The position numbers and the translations under genes were made by a program. From Flavobacteriales bacterium CG_4_9_14_3_um_filter_40_17 (GTDB lineage Bacteria > Bacteroidota > Bacteroidia > Flavobacteriales > Flavobacteriaceae): a stretch of 37,747 nucleotides of DNA. The DNA lies in contig PFUR01000081.1 in the NCBI GenBank assembly GCA_002790195.1, positions 1 through 37,747 of the forward strand, written 5' to 3'. This document shows, piece by piece, positions 16,909-23,572 of the stretch (positions within the stretch are counted from its first letter, which is position 1; every line of letters begins with the position of its first letter). The notes beneath the pieces are model-generated. The model saw only the letters and a list, made by a program, of their open reading frames with translations, had not been told where the DNA came from and searched no databases.

Positions 16909-17295
16909 CGTTTGGGTTTGGTGATATATTAGATGTTTCTCATGCCCACGTGTTGAAATGGCTGTAACTTGATAATCCGTTTATAGGCTGTCAATAAACC
17001 GGCTCATTTCGAAAGTGGAACCGAACAGCTCATCGAACAAGACTACAATGGGTTTTCCTGTGCCATATACTTCATAATAGATAGCGGCATCATCCGATTT
17101 CACACAGTTCCCCTTTACCGGATTATTGACTTAGGGTATGGAATTGGGAGGTGTTGCGGATGTTTGCATGAAATGCCTCAACGCTTTTGGGCTATTCGTT
17201 TGATTATATGCATCCACAAAAAACAATGCAAAAACAAGCAAAAATAAAAGCGTCAAAATCCTATATTTTAATTCATATATCTGCTTATTAGGCAT
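16909..17295 (-). pseudogene. Decayed alpha/beta hydrolase gene with in-frame stops
   Basis: My minus-strand translation from the ATG at 17293-17295 stays in one frame but meets TAA stops at 17131-17133 and 16981-16983. The first 54 codons read MPNKQIYELKYRILTLLFLL and onward, with one N-terminal membrane helix or signal. After the first stop the frame continues with DDAAIYYEVYGTGKPIVVLF, then FGSTFEMSRFIDSL, and after the second stop TDYQVTAISTRGHEKH. These match the N-terminal third of alpha/beta hydrolases: the GxGxPxVxLHGxxGS oxyanion region (here the HGG is changed) and the xIAxSxRGHGKS strand. The nucleophile elbow and C-terminal two thirds are absent. It is therefore a truncated remnant. 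It lies directly upstream of the beta-helix gene, which is on the same strand. Confidence 0.75.
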
Positions 17296-17333
17296 GGTTT
17301 CTTTAAAAGAACGTTTATCATGGTAGAAAAAAT

Positions 17334-18467
17334 TTAATTCATAAATAGCCCGGCACCAAGTTCCGACCCAAGCGTTCCAGGTTTAAGGTGCAAGTAATAT
17401 TTGCTGGTAGGGTCTTTCACAATTTCTACTTTCCCCTCTTTTTTAATGATGACATCTTTTCCGTATTTCAAAAGTTTTGGATTGGCAGGTGTTCCAAAGC
17501 CTGATGCGCCGCCACCTTCATTCACAAAGTGGTTGTACCCAATGACCATGGAGTTTGAAAGATTGAACGTTTTATTGGAATTCTTTTCTTTGTCTAAAAC
17601 CCAAAAAATCTCGGCATCAGCCACTACATTGTTATAATATCTGAAATCCTTATCTACAGACCATGACCACACCGCCGCTCCATAGATGTTCACAATCAGG
17701 TTGTGATGCATTTCAGAATTTTCGGAAGGCGTATCCGAAAACCAAAACACCACAGCATCTTTCACCCCGTAAAACACACAATGATCTACCACCACACCTT
17801 GGCCGCTAGCCAAAATAGCCAAATGGTTGGGGGTGGCATGAATATCTCCAATAAATAAGCATTGGGTAACCCTTAGATCATCCAAGTTTAATCCTTCACG
17901 GACTATGGGGTAATTTCGCTTCACCATGCCGTCCTTGGGGCGTTCATGTAAGGGTGAACCCAAAACTCTAAGGCCTTGAATAGTTACATGGCTGGTTTCT
18001 ATCTGAATTCCATAAGAGGTGCCACCAAGGCCATCTTCATTCCCATAAGGCTTAAAATTCAGTGGCATCGTGGAAATAATTACCGGCATCTTCCCCGGAT
18101 CCCAACCGGCATCATCGGGCAGAATTTCAGCACGGATGGTAAGTCGCCCTTCTCTGGTAAAGTGCCAGTTAGCCGGATGAAAAGTTACCGTAGCACCTAA
18201 GCCATATAAACCTTCGGAAAGAAAAATAGTGATGACTCCTTTACCATTGGCTTGGTTCAAACGGCGTGCTGCCTCAAACAAAGATTTCAGTGGATTTCCC
18301 TTTGTTCCGCTGTTATGGTCATTGCCCAACTCCGGGTTTAAATAAATGTTGCCGTCTTTTGGAATGGTATTTTCTTGATACTGTTGTGCAAAAGAAAAAT
18401 GAGTAATCAATAGCAGCACTAAGCAAACCAATAGCAGCTTGCTTTTAAAGGTTTTGTTCTTTTTCAT
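17334..18467 (-). CDS. Secreted right-handed parallel beta-helix protein
   Basis: A 377-residue exported protein. Residues 1-27 form a signal peptide (basic start, long hydrophobic core, then SFAQQ). The mature start has IYLNPELGNDHNSGTKGNPL, the usual opening of beta-helix proteins of the pectate-lyase-like fold, followed by repeating short strands such as VTIQGLRVLGSP, RVTQCLFIG, VVDHCVFYG and EMHHNLIVNIYG. Such proteins bind or cleave polysaccharides, or are only structural; no catalytic triad can be assigned by eye. No type IX C-terminal sorting domain is visible. It is monocistronic, with the hydrolase remnant downstream and a Crp/Fnr gene upstream on the same strand. Confidence 0.85.
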   Translation of the reverse strand: MKKNKTFKSKLLLVCLVLLLITHFSFAQQYQENTIPKDGNIYLNPELGNDHNSGTKGNPLKSLFEAARRLNQANGKGVITIFLSEGLYGLGATVTFHPANWHFTREGRLTIRAEILPDDAGWDPGKMPVIISTMPLNFKPYGNEDGLGGTSYGIQIETSHVTIQGLRVLGSPLHERPKDGMVKRNYPIVREGLNLDDLRVTQCLFIGDIHATPNHLAILASGQGVVVDHCVFYGVKDAVVFWFSDTPSENSEMHHNLIVNIYGAAVWSWSVDKDFRYYNNVVADAEIFWVLDKEKNSNKTFNLSNSMVIGYNHFVNEGGGASGFGTPANPKLLKYGKDVIIKKEGKVEIVKDPTSKYYLHLKPGTLGSELGAGLFMN

Positions 18468-18582
18468 TTGATGTGATTAAGGTTTTTAATACCTTTCTTT
18501 TCTTAATTTTTGATACGGCAAAGTTGCATCGGAAAAGAGATGCGTTCCAATAAACTACATTAAGAAATACTGTTGATGTAGG

Positions 18583-19194
18583 TTAAGCGTTTGGGTTGGC
18601 TTGACGATTGCGCAAGCGGCTTAAAAATTCAGGGGTGATGCCCAAATAAGAGGCTATTTGGGTTTGTGGCAAGCGATTGGTGAGGTGTGGATAGGTTTCC
18701 ATAAAGGACAAATACCTATTCTCGGCTGTAGAACTGATGTTTTGCAACAACCTAGTTTGGAGCGACACAAAACTGTTTTCAATAAGCACCCTAAAAATAC
18801 GGTCGAACTTGGGAACATCCGTATAGAGTGCAATAAGATTGTCATAGCTAATTTGCAATACTGTGCTGTCTTCAAGCGCATCGATATTTAATTCGGAAGG
18901 TGTTTTTCCGTGAAAACTGCCGAGGTCTAACATCCAACCATTTTCGGCGGCAAACTGAAGGATATGAAAGTTGCCCTTTTCGTCCACTTTATACATCCTT
19001 AGGCAACCACTGACCACAAAATTAAACTGCGTACAGACATCACCATTCTGCAACACATACTGCCGTTTTAGGTAAAGCCGTGGTTTGAAAAAATTGATTG
19101 CCAACTGTTTTTCCGCAATGCTCAGAGGCATCATCTTTTGGAAGTAATCCAATAATGTTTCCACAGCGTTATGAAATGATTGGTCTTGACTCAT
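18583..19194 (-). CDS. Crp/Fnr family transcriptional regulator
   Basis: A 203-residue cytoplasmic DNA-binding protein. The N-terminal cyclic-nucleotide-binding-like beta barrel runs from about 20 to 125, with YVLQNGDVCTQFNFVVSGCL and WMLDLGSF. A dimerisation helix follows, then a helix-turn-helix at about 170-197 with TQIASYLGITPEFLSRLR. The effector-binding Glu and Arg of true CRP are not evident, so cAMP binding is doubtful; no Fnr cysteine cluster is present. The ATG at 19194 is preferred to a GTG at 19215. A 22-base near-palindrome lies 45 bases upstream and may be its operator. The beta-helix gene 115 bases downstream is a possible target or operon partner. Confidence 0.9.
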   Translation of the reverse strand: MSQDQSFHNAVETLLDYFQKMMPLSIAEKQLAINFFKPRLYLKRQYVLQNGDVCTQFNFVVSGCLRMYKVDEKGNFHILQFAAENGWMLDLGSFHGKTPSELNIDALEDSTVLQISYDNLIALYTDVPKFDRIFRVLIENSFVSLQTRLLQNISSTAENRYLSFMETYPHLTNRLPQTQIASYLGITPEFLSRLRNRQANPNA

Positions 19195-19238
19195 TTTTAT
19201 CACTAAATCTGACACGTTTTGATGAATTGATCGGTAAC

Positions 19239-19260
19239 GTTTTCAATACGTACTGAAAAC
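19239..19260. promoter_or_regulatory. 22-bp near-palindrome upstream of the Crp/Fnr gene, operator candidate
   Basis: GTTTTCAATACGTACTGAAA continued by AC reads as a dyad: arms GTTTTCA and TGAAAAC enclose TACGTA, with only the A/C pair at positions 8 and 15 breaking symmetry. Crp/Fnr proteins bind 22-bp dyads and often control their own genes. It also lies 36 bases downstream of the rpe stop codon, so a weak terminator role is an alternative, though no U tract follows. Confidence 0.45.
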
Positions 19261-19296
19261 ATTTTTAATTGATTGGAAATACTTTGCCTTATTCTT

Positions 19297-19956
19297 TTAA
19301 ACAAAAAGGCCGTGTAAATCTTCGATGGTCTGTGTCGGATTTTCTGAGCTGAAGACAAAATTTCCCGTTACCAACACATCTGCTCCAGCGTTTACAAGTG
19401 CCCGGGCGTTTTCCGCATTTACACCGCCATCAATTTCTATCTTCGTCGTGGCGTGATTCCTGTCGATTATTTTATGCAATTTTTCTATTTTCCGATAGGT
19501 GTTTTCGATAAATTTTTGGCCGCCAAAACCGGGATTTACGCTCATCAGGCAAACCAAATCGATGTCTTGAATCACGTCCTCCAATAACTCAACCGCAGTG
19601 TGCGGATTGATGGCGACACCCGCTTGCATACCCAATCCGTGGATACCTTGCAAAGTCCGGTGCAGGTGTGGGCAGGCTTCGTAATGAACCGACAAAACGC
19701 TTGCTCCCAAATCGGCAAACGTTTTCAAATATCTATCCGGATCGACAATCATCAGATGCACGTCGAGCGGTTTTTTGGCATGTTTGGCAATAGATTTGAT
19801 GACTGGCATTCCGAAGGAAATGTTGGGCACAAAAACGCCGTCCATCACGTCGAGGTGAAACCAATCGGCTTGGCTTTGGTTGACCATTTCGATATCGCGC
19901 TGCAAGTTGGCAAAATCAGCCGCCAAGAGGGAGGGTGCCACTAAAATCTTAGACAT
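19297..19956 (-). CDS. rpe: Ribulose-phosphate 3-epimerase
   Basis: Cytoplasmic enzyme of the pentose phosphate pathway that interconverts ribulose 5-phosphate and xylulose 5-phosphate. The 219-residue TIM-barrel protein has the normal family length. Diagnostic segments are APSLLAADFANL at the N-terminus, HLDVMDGVFVPNISFGMPV with catalytic Asp and metal-site His, DVHLMI, LMSVNPGFGGQKFI, and IEIDGGVNAENA with the second catalytic Asp. The start is set by MSKILVAPSLLAAD and a -7 box 16 bases upstream. It stands as a single-gene unit between the Crp/Fnr gene and rpoD. Confidence 0.97.
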   Translation of the reverse strand: MSKILVAPSLLAADFANLQRDIEMVNQSQADWFHLDVMDGVFVPNISFGMPVIKSIAKHAKKPLDVHLMIVDPDRYLKTFADLGASVLSVHYEACPHLHRTLQGIHGLGMQAGVAINPHTAVELLEDVIQDIDLVCLMSVNPGFGGQKFIENTYRKIEKLHKIIDRNHATTKIEIDGGVNAENARALVNAGADVLVTGNFVFSSENPTQTIEDLHGLFV

Positions 19957-19972
19957 AAACTAGAAATTTAAG

Positions 19973-19980
19973 CAAAGGTA
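19973..19980 (-). promoter_or_regulatory. TAnnTTTG -7 box upstream of rpe
   Basis: Minus-strand TACCTTTG lies 16 bases before the rpe ATG. Confidence 0.45.
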
Positions 19981-20004
19981 ACATATTGATTTAATATGAT
20001 TCCT

Positions 20005-20039
20005 AAACCTCATAGGTGTTTTAGAAACCTGTGAGGTTT
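20005..20039. repeat. Inverted repeat of the AAACCTCACAGG family
   Basis: AAACCTCATAGGT pairs with ACCTGTGAGGTTT around a nine-base loop; only one position is a G-T wobble. The same arm is found in the terminator at 13678-13724. It lies between rpoD and rpe and may serve as a second terminator for rpoD or be a mobile palindromic unit. Confidence 0.6.
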
Positions 20040-20085
20040 CTATCGAGTTTATCAACAAAACCGGAGATATTTTCAATATATAACA

Positions 20086-20118
20086 AGACCCGAAAGGTTT
20101 TTAAAACCTTTCGGGTCT
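20086..20118 (-). terminator. Perfect 16-bp hairpin downstream of rpoD
   Basis: AGACCCGAAAGGTTTT and AAAACCTTTCGGGTCT are exact complements around a single base. It begins about 29 bases past the rpoD stop codon on the minus strand. The A/T-rich loop side gives no long U tract after the stem, so it may act as a bidirectional barrier or be a dispersed repeat; similar GACCCGAAAGG hairpins are, from memory, widespread in Flavobacteriia. Confidence 0.6.
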
Positions 20119-20146
20119 AAATGGATTTATATAATTTCCAGAAATA

Positions 20147-21010
20147 TTATCCCAAATACGTTTTCAGGATTTTGCTTCGCGAAGTGTGTTTCAATCTGCG
20201 GATGGCTTTTTCTTTGATTTGACGGACGCGTTCGCGGGTCAAATCAAAAGTTTCGCCGATTTCTTCCAAGGTCATCGGGTGTTGGTCTCCCAAACCGAAA
20301 TAAAGGCGGATAACATCTGCCTCTCGCGGTGTCAAAGTTTCCAAAGCGCGTTCTATTTCTACACGCAAGGATTCATGCAACAACTGCCTATCCGGGTTTG
20401 GCGATTCGCCACTGCGGAGTACGTCGTACAGATTGGAATCTTCTCCTTCCACCAAAGGTGCATCCATCGACACGTGACGGCCGGAATTTTTCATGGATTC
20501 TTTCACGTCGTTGACGGTCATATCCAATTCTTTGGCAATCTCTTCTGCACTTGGCGGACGCTCGTGAGACTGCTCAAGGAAAGCAAACATTTTGTTGATT
20601 TTGTTGATCGAGCCAATTTTGTTGAGCGGCAAACGAACGATACGGGATTGTTCGGCTAAGGCTTGCAATATAGATTGACGAATCCACCACACCGCATATG
20701 AAATAAACTTAAAACCACGGGTTTCATCGAATCTTTGGGCTGCTTTGATAAGGCCTAAGTTTCCTTCATTGATCAAATCGGGAAGCGTCAAACCTTGATT
20801 TTGGTATTGTTTAGCCACAGACACCACAAAACGGAGGTTGGCTTTGGTTAATTTTTCGAGTGCGCGTTGGTCGCCCGCTTTAATGCGTTGGGCCAATTCT
20901 ACCTCTTCGTCAGCTGTAATCAAATCTACTTTTCCGATTTCTTGAAGATACTTGTCTAAGGAAGCGGTTTCGCGATTGGTTACCTGCTTGGTGATTTTTA
21001 ATTGTCTCAT
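20147..21010 (-). CDS. rpoD: RNA polymerase primary sigma factor, short Bacteroidota RpoD
   Basis: The 287-residue housekeeping sigma factor. It lacks region 1.1 and begins almost directly at region 1.2 ([20 protein letters not shown]). Region 2 follows with [20 protein letters not shown] and the strongly conserved [15 protein letters not shown], region 3 with [14 protein letters not shown], and region 4 with the helix-turn-helix [20 protein letters not shown]. This short form is the primary sigma of the phylum and is known to read TAnnTTTG rather than TATAAT; many such boxes occur in this window. No -7 box of that type is evident ahead of the gene itself. Two hairpins lie downstream. Confidence 0.97.
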   Translation of the reverse strand: MRQLKITKQVTNRETASLDKYLQEIGKVDLITADEEVELAQRIKAGDQRALEKLTKANLRFVVSVAKQYQNQGLTLPDLINEGNLGLIKAAQRFDETRGFKFISYAVWWIRQSILQALAEQSRIVRLPLNKIGSINKINKMFAFLEQSHERPPSAEEIAKELDMTVNDVKESMKNSGRHVSMDAPLVEGEDSNLYDVLRSGESPNPDRQLLHESLRVEIERALETLTPREADVIRLYFGLGDQHPMTLEEIGETFDLTRERVRQIKEKAIRRLKHTSRSKILKTYLG

Positions 21011-21195
21011 GGAATTAAAAAAACATTTTTTGTGTTCATTAGGTTTTACGTAAAGCGGTTTCTAAATGTTACAAAATGTTTTATAAAAAGTTGAAAATAT
21101 TTTTTTTGTTATTGTCAGGTAAATTTTAAATCAATTTTTTGAATCCCCTTAATCGCTTGATTTGCATAATATATTGCCTTGACGAGAGCCACTCA
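21011..21195. other. rpoD upstream region, no gene recognised
   Basis: AT-rich spacer with long T and A runs ahead of the rpoD start. No coding sequence and no consensus TAnnTTTG box could be supported. It presumably holds the rpoD promoter. Confidence 0.4.
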
Positions 21196-21333
21196 ATTTG
21201 GCTAAAGCCGAGATGTTCACCATTCTATTTTGGTTGGCTAAAGCCAACCGCAATTGAATCAGTACGGTATTAATTGCAGTTGCTTTTAAGCAACTGATAT
21301 AGGCTACAATGGAGTAGCTAGCTTTAGCCAAAT
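21196..21333. repeat. Composite palindromic element with 13-bp terminal inverted repeats
   Basis: ATTTGGCTAAAGC (21196-21208) is exactly complementary to GCTTTAGCCAAAT (21321-21333). Inside are two further hairpins: GGTTGGCT-aa-AGCCAACC (21232-21249) and CAGTTGCTT-tt-AAGCAACTG (21277-21296). The core GGCTAAAGCC occurs twice and its complement once. The layout resembles REP/BIME-like intergenic units that are mobilised in trans by REP-associated transposases. No transposase is in the window. The flanks at 21334-21550 hold nothing recognisable. Confidence 0.65.
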
Positions 21334-21554
21334 ATAAGCTTGCTGTTTGAAAATATAAATTAGTTGACAGTCTTTTTTGGCATCGGAAATCAAAAATTAA
21401 TTGAGCTATTGAAAATGAAATTCCCAGTTAATTATTTTCACCGGACAGCGATGTAATTTTTTAGAAAAAGGCCTCATATCTCCAGCACTTTGGGGTTGAA
21501 GTCCTTTTAGGCCCGACCGTTCAAGAAAAAAATAGCATTCTTCAAATATCAACT

Positions 21555-21562
21555 TATCTTTG
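21555..21562 (+). promoter_or_regulatory. TAnnTTTG -7 box upstream of the MFS gene
   Basis: TATCTTTG lies 14 bases before the ATG at 21577, followed by an A-rich leader. Confidence 0.5.
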
Positions 21563-21576
21563 CAAAAAAAAAGAAT

Positions 21577-22785
21577 ATGCGCCATCTTTTGGCTTTGATC
21601 AGGCAAAACGGAAACTTGCTTTTGTTCGGATTCCTGCTTACCTGTTTTTCCGGTTTCGGACAGACGTTTTTTGTGTCGTTGTTCGTCCCATATATCCAAA
21701 AATATTTTCAACTTTCCGACAGCTTGTTCAGTTCTTTTTACGCGATTGCCACTTTGATGAGTGCAGCCATGCTTACGTGGGCAGGCCGGTTTATCGACAC
21801 AGTCCGACTGCCAAAATTTACCATCCGCGTGATGACAGGGCTTGCCTTTTCATTAATTTTCTTGTCGCAAGCCTATTTTTTCCCGATGCTGATTGTCGGA
21901 TTGTTCGGGATACGTCTTTTCGGACAGGGTTTGATGACACATACTTCACTGACATCCATGGGTAAGTTTTTTGATTTCGACCGCGGGAAAGCTATTAGTA
22001 TTGCAGCTTTGGGGCATCCAGCTGGAGAAGCCGTCTTCCCGATTGTTTTTGTGTCGTTGATAGGCGCGATTGGCTGGCGGTATAGTTTGGTGGTCGCAGG
22101 ATTGCTGGTTTTTATGTTGATTCCTTTGGTCTTATATTTTTTATTTAAGGAGAATCAATATGCAAAGCTTAAATTATTTTTGCCTTCACCGAAAAAAAGT
22201 CAGGCTGAAGTAAACGCTTCCAAACCCTGGAATGTTTTTAAATCAAGGGCGTTTTTGATTTTGGCTCCAAGCAATTTTGCTTCGGCGAGCATCGGGACTG
22301 CTTTCATCTTTTTTCAACTCAAAATTGGTGCGGAAAGAGGTTGGTCGCCTACTTGGATGGCGGGAAGTTTTGCCGCTTATGCTATAGCCGGCGCCACCGG
22401 GTCAATCGTTGGCGGTTTGCTGACCGACCGGTTTTCAGCCAAAAAAATGTATCCAATCATCTTATTGCCTTTTCTCACAGGTTTGACTGCTTTTTATTTC
22501 ATCGACTCGCCTTGGGTTTATCCGTTGTTTTTGGCGGGTATCGGTATGACCAACGGATTTAGCAACACGGTGAAAAACTCAGCTTTGGCTGAAATGTACG
22601 GAATTGCCTTTTTGGGTTCGGTGCGGAGTGTTTTTATCACAGTGATGATATTTTCAACTGCCATCGGACCGGTTTTGTTCGGATTTTTGTTTGATCTCGG
22701 CTTCACCTTTCATCAATTGATTTTATTTTCTATGGTTGCTATGGTTTTAAGTTCGATAAATTCATTGCGTATCTTTCGCATTTAA
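21577..22785 (+). CDS. Major facilitator superfamily transporter
   Basis: A 402-residue inner-membrane carrier with about twelve helices in two halves joined by a hydrophilic loop near 190-215 (KLFLPSPKKSQAEV). A degenerate motif A appears in each half: TWAGRFIDTVRLPKF after helix 2 and GGLLTDRFSAKKMYP after helix 8. The sequence resembles the monocarboxylate/oxalate (OxlT-like) group of the family, but the substrate cannot be assigned. Its stop is followed nine bases later by the rluF start, so the two may share a transcript from the -7 box at 21555. Confidence 0.88.
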   Translation: MRHLLALIRQNGNLLLFGFLLTCFSGFGQTFFVSLFVPYIQKYFQLSDSLFSSFYAIATLMSAAMLTWAGRFIDTVRLPKFTIRVMTGLAFSLIFLSQAYFFPMLIVGLFGIRLFGQGLMTHTSLTSMGKFFDFDRGKAISIAALGHPAGEAVFPIVFVSLIGAIGWRYSLVVAGLLVFMLIPLVLYFLFKENQYAKLKLFLPSPKKSQAEVNASKPWNVFKSRAFLILAPSNFASASIGTAFIFFQLKIGAERGWSPTWMAGSFAAYAIAGATGSIVGGLLTDRFSAKKMYPIILLPFLTGLTAFYFIDSPWVYPLFLAGIGMTNGFSNTVKNSALAEMYGIAFLGSVRSVFITVMIFSTAIGPVLFGFLFDLGFTFHQLILFSMVAMVLSSINSLRIFRI

Positions 22786-22794
22786 TTTCTTCTC

Positions 22795-23490
22795 ATGGAT
22801 GATTCTTTGACACGCCTCAATAAATTTTTAAGTGTATCAGGCTTTTGCTCCAGGCGGCAGGCGGATAAGCTCATAGAAGAAAAACGAATCACCGTCAATG
22901 GGAAACTACCTGAATTAGGCACGAAAGTAAGCGTGGCTGACCTTGTTGCCGTGGACGGAAAACCAATCGCCCAACAAAAGAAAGAAAACATCTATTTGGC
23001 ATTCAACAAACCTGTAGGGATAGAATGTACAACCAATGAAAAAGTAAAAAATAACATCATCTCTTTTATCAATTACCCAAAAAGAATTTTTCCGATTGGC
23101 AGATTAGATAAAAACAGCGAAGGGCTTATTTTATTGACAGATGATGGTGATATCGTCAATAAAATATCACGTGCTGCAAACTTTCACGAGAAAGAATACC
23201 TTGTGACAGTCAACAAAATGGTTACGCCGGATTTCATTCAAAAAATGAGCCAAGGAGTACCGATTCTCAATACGGTAACCCGAAAATGCAAGGTTGAAAA
23301 AGTAAACGACTACAGCTTCAAAATCGTTTTGACGCAAGGATTGAATAGGCAAATTCGCCGGATGTGCGAATATTTCGATTACGAAGTCATCAAATTAAGG
23401 CGCATACGTATTATGAATATTCTTCTTGACGTGCCGTTAGGTAAATACCGCTTGCTTCGGGAAGAAGAAATCGAGCTGTTGAATCGTTGA
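22795..23490 (+). CDS. rluF: 23S rRNA pseudouridine synthase, RluF type
   Basis: A 231-residue RNA-modifying enzyme that isomerises uridine in 23S rRNA; RluF acts on U2604. The N-terminal S4 RNA-binding domain is RLNKFLSVSGFCSRRQAD (about 7-25) to about residue 60. The catalytic domain has IFPIGRLDKNSEGLILLT, with the nucleophile Asp105. HEKEYLVTV and LTQGLNRQIRRMCEYF are diagnostic of the RluB/RluE/RluF clade, and the CTTNEKVKNNIISFINYP stretch fits RluF rather than RluB. Length is slightly shorter than the E. coli protein (290) because the C-terminal extension is missing. It follows the MFS gene closely and converges on the acyltransferase gene. Confidence 0.92.
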   Translation: MDDSLTRLNKFLSVSGFCSRRQADKLIEEKRITVNGKLPELGTKVSVADLVAVDGKPIAQQKKENIYLAFNKPVGIECTTNEKVKNNIISFINYPKRIFPIGRLDKNSEGLILLTDDGDIVNKISRAANFHEKEYLVTVNKMVTPDFIQKMSQGVPILNTVTRKCKVEKVNDYSFKIVLTQGLNRQIRRMCEYFDYEVIKLRRIRIMNILLDVPLGKYRLLREEEIELLNR

Positions 23491-23572
23491 GTGATTTTGC
23501 TTTGTTGATTAAGCAACCTATTATCCTACATTTAAGATGCGGGCTTTGAGCAAAGTTTTCAACATCAGTTTA

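Noticed and set aside
21149-21331. Minus-strand open frame of 60 codons
   Set aside because: It consists almost wholly of the palindromic repeat element at 21196-21333, so it is a by-product of that repeat.
21406-21711. Minus-strand open frame of 101 codons in the gap before the MFS gene
   Set aside because: It overlaps the clear 5' end and promoter box of the MFS gene and has no recognisable domain.
23499-23518. TTGCTT...AAGCAA hairpin between rluF and the acyltransferase gene
   Set aside because: The stem is six pairs with an eight-base loop and no T tract, too weak to call a terminator.
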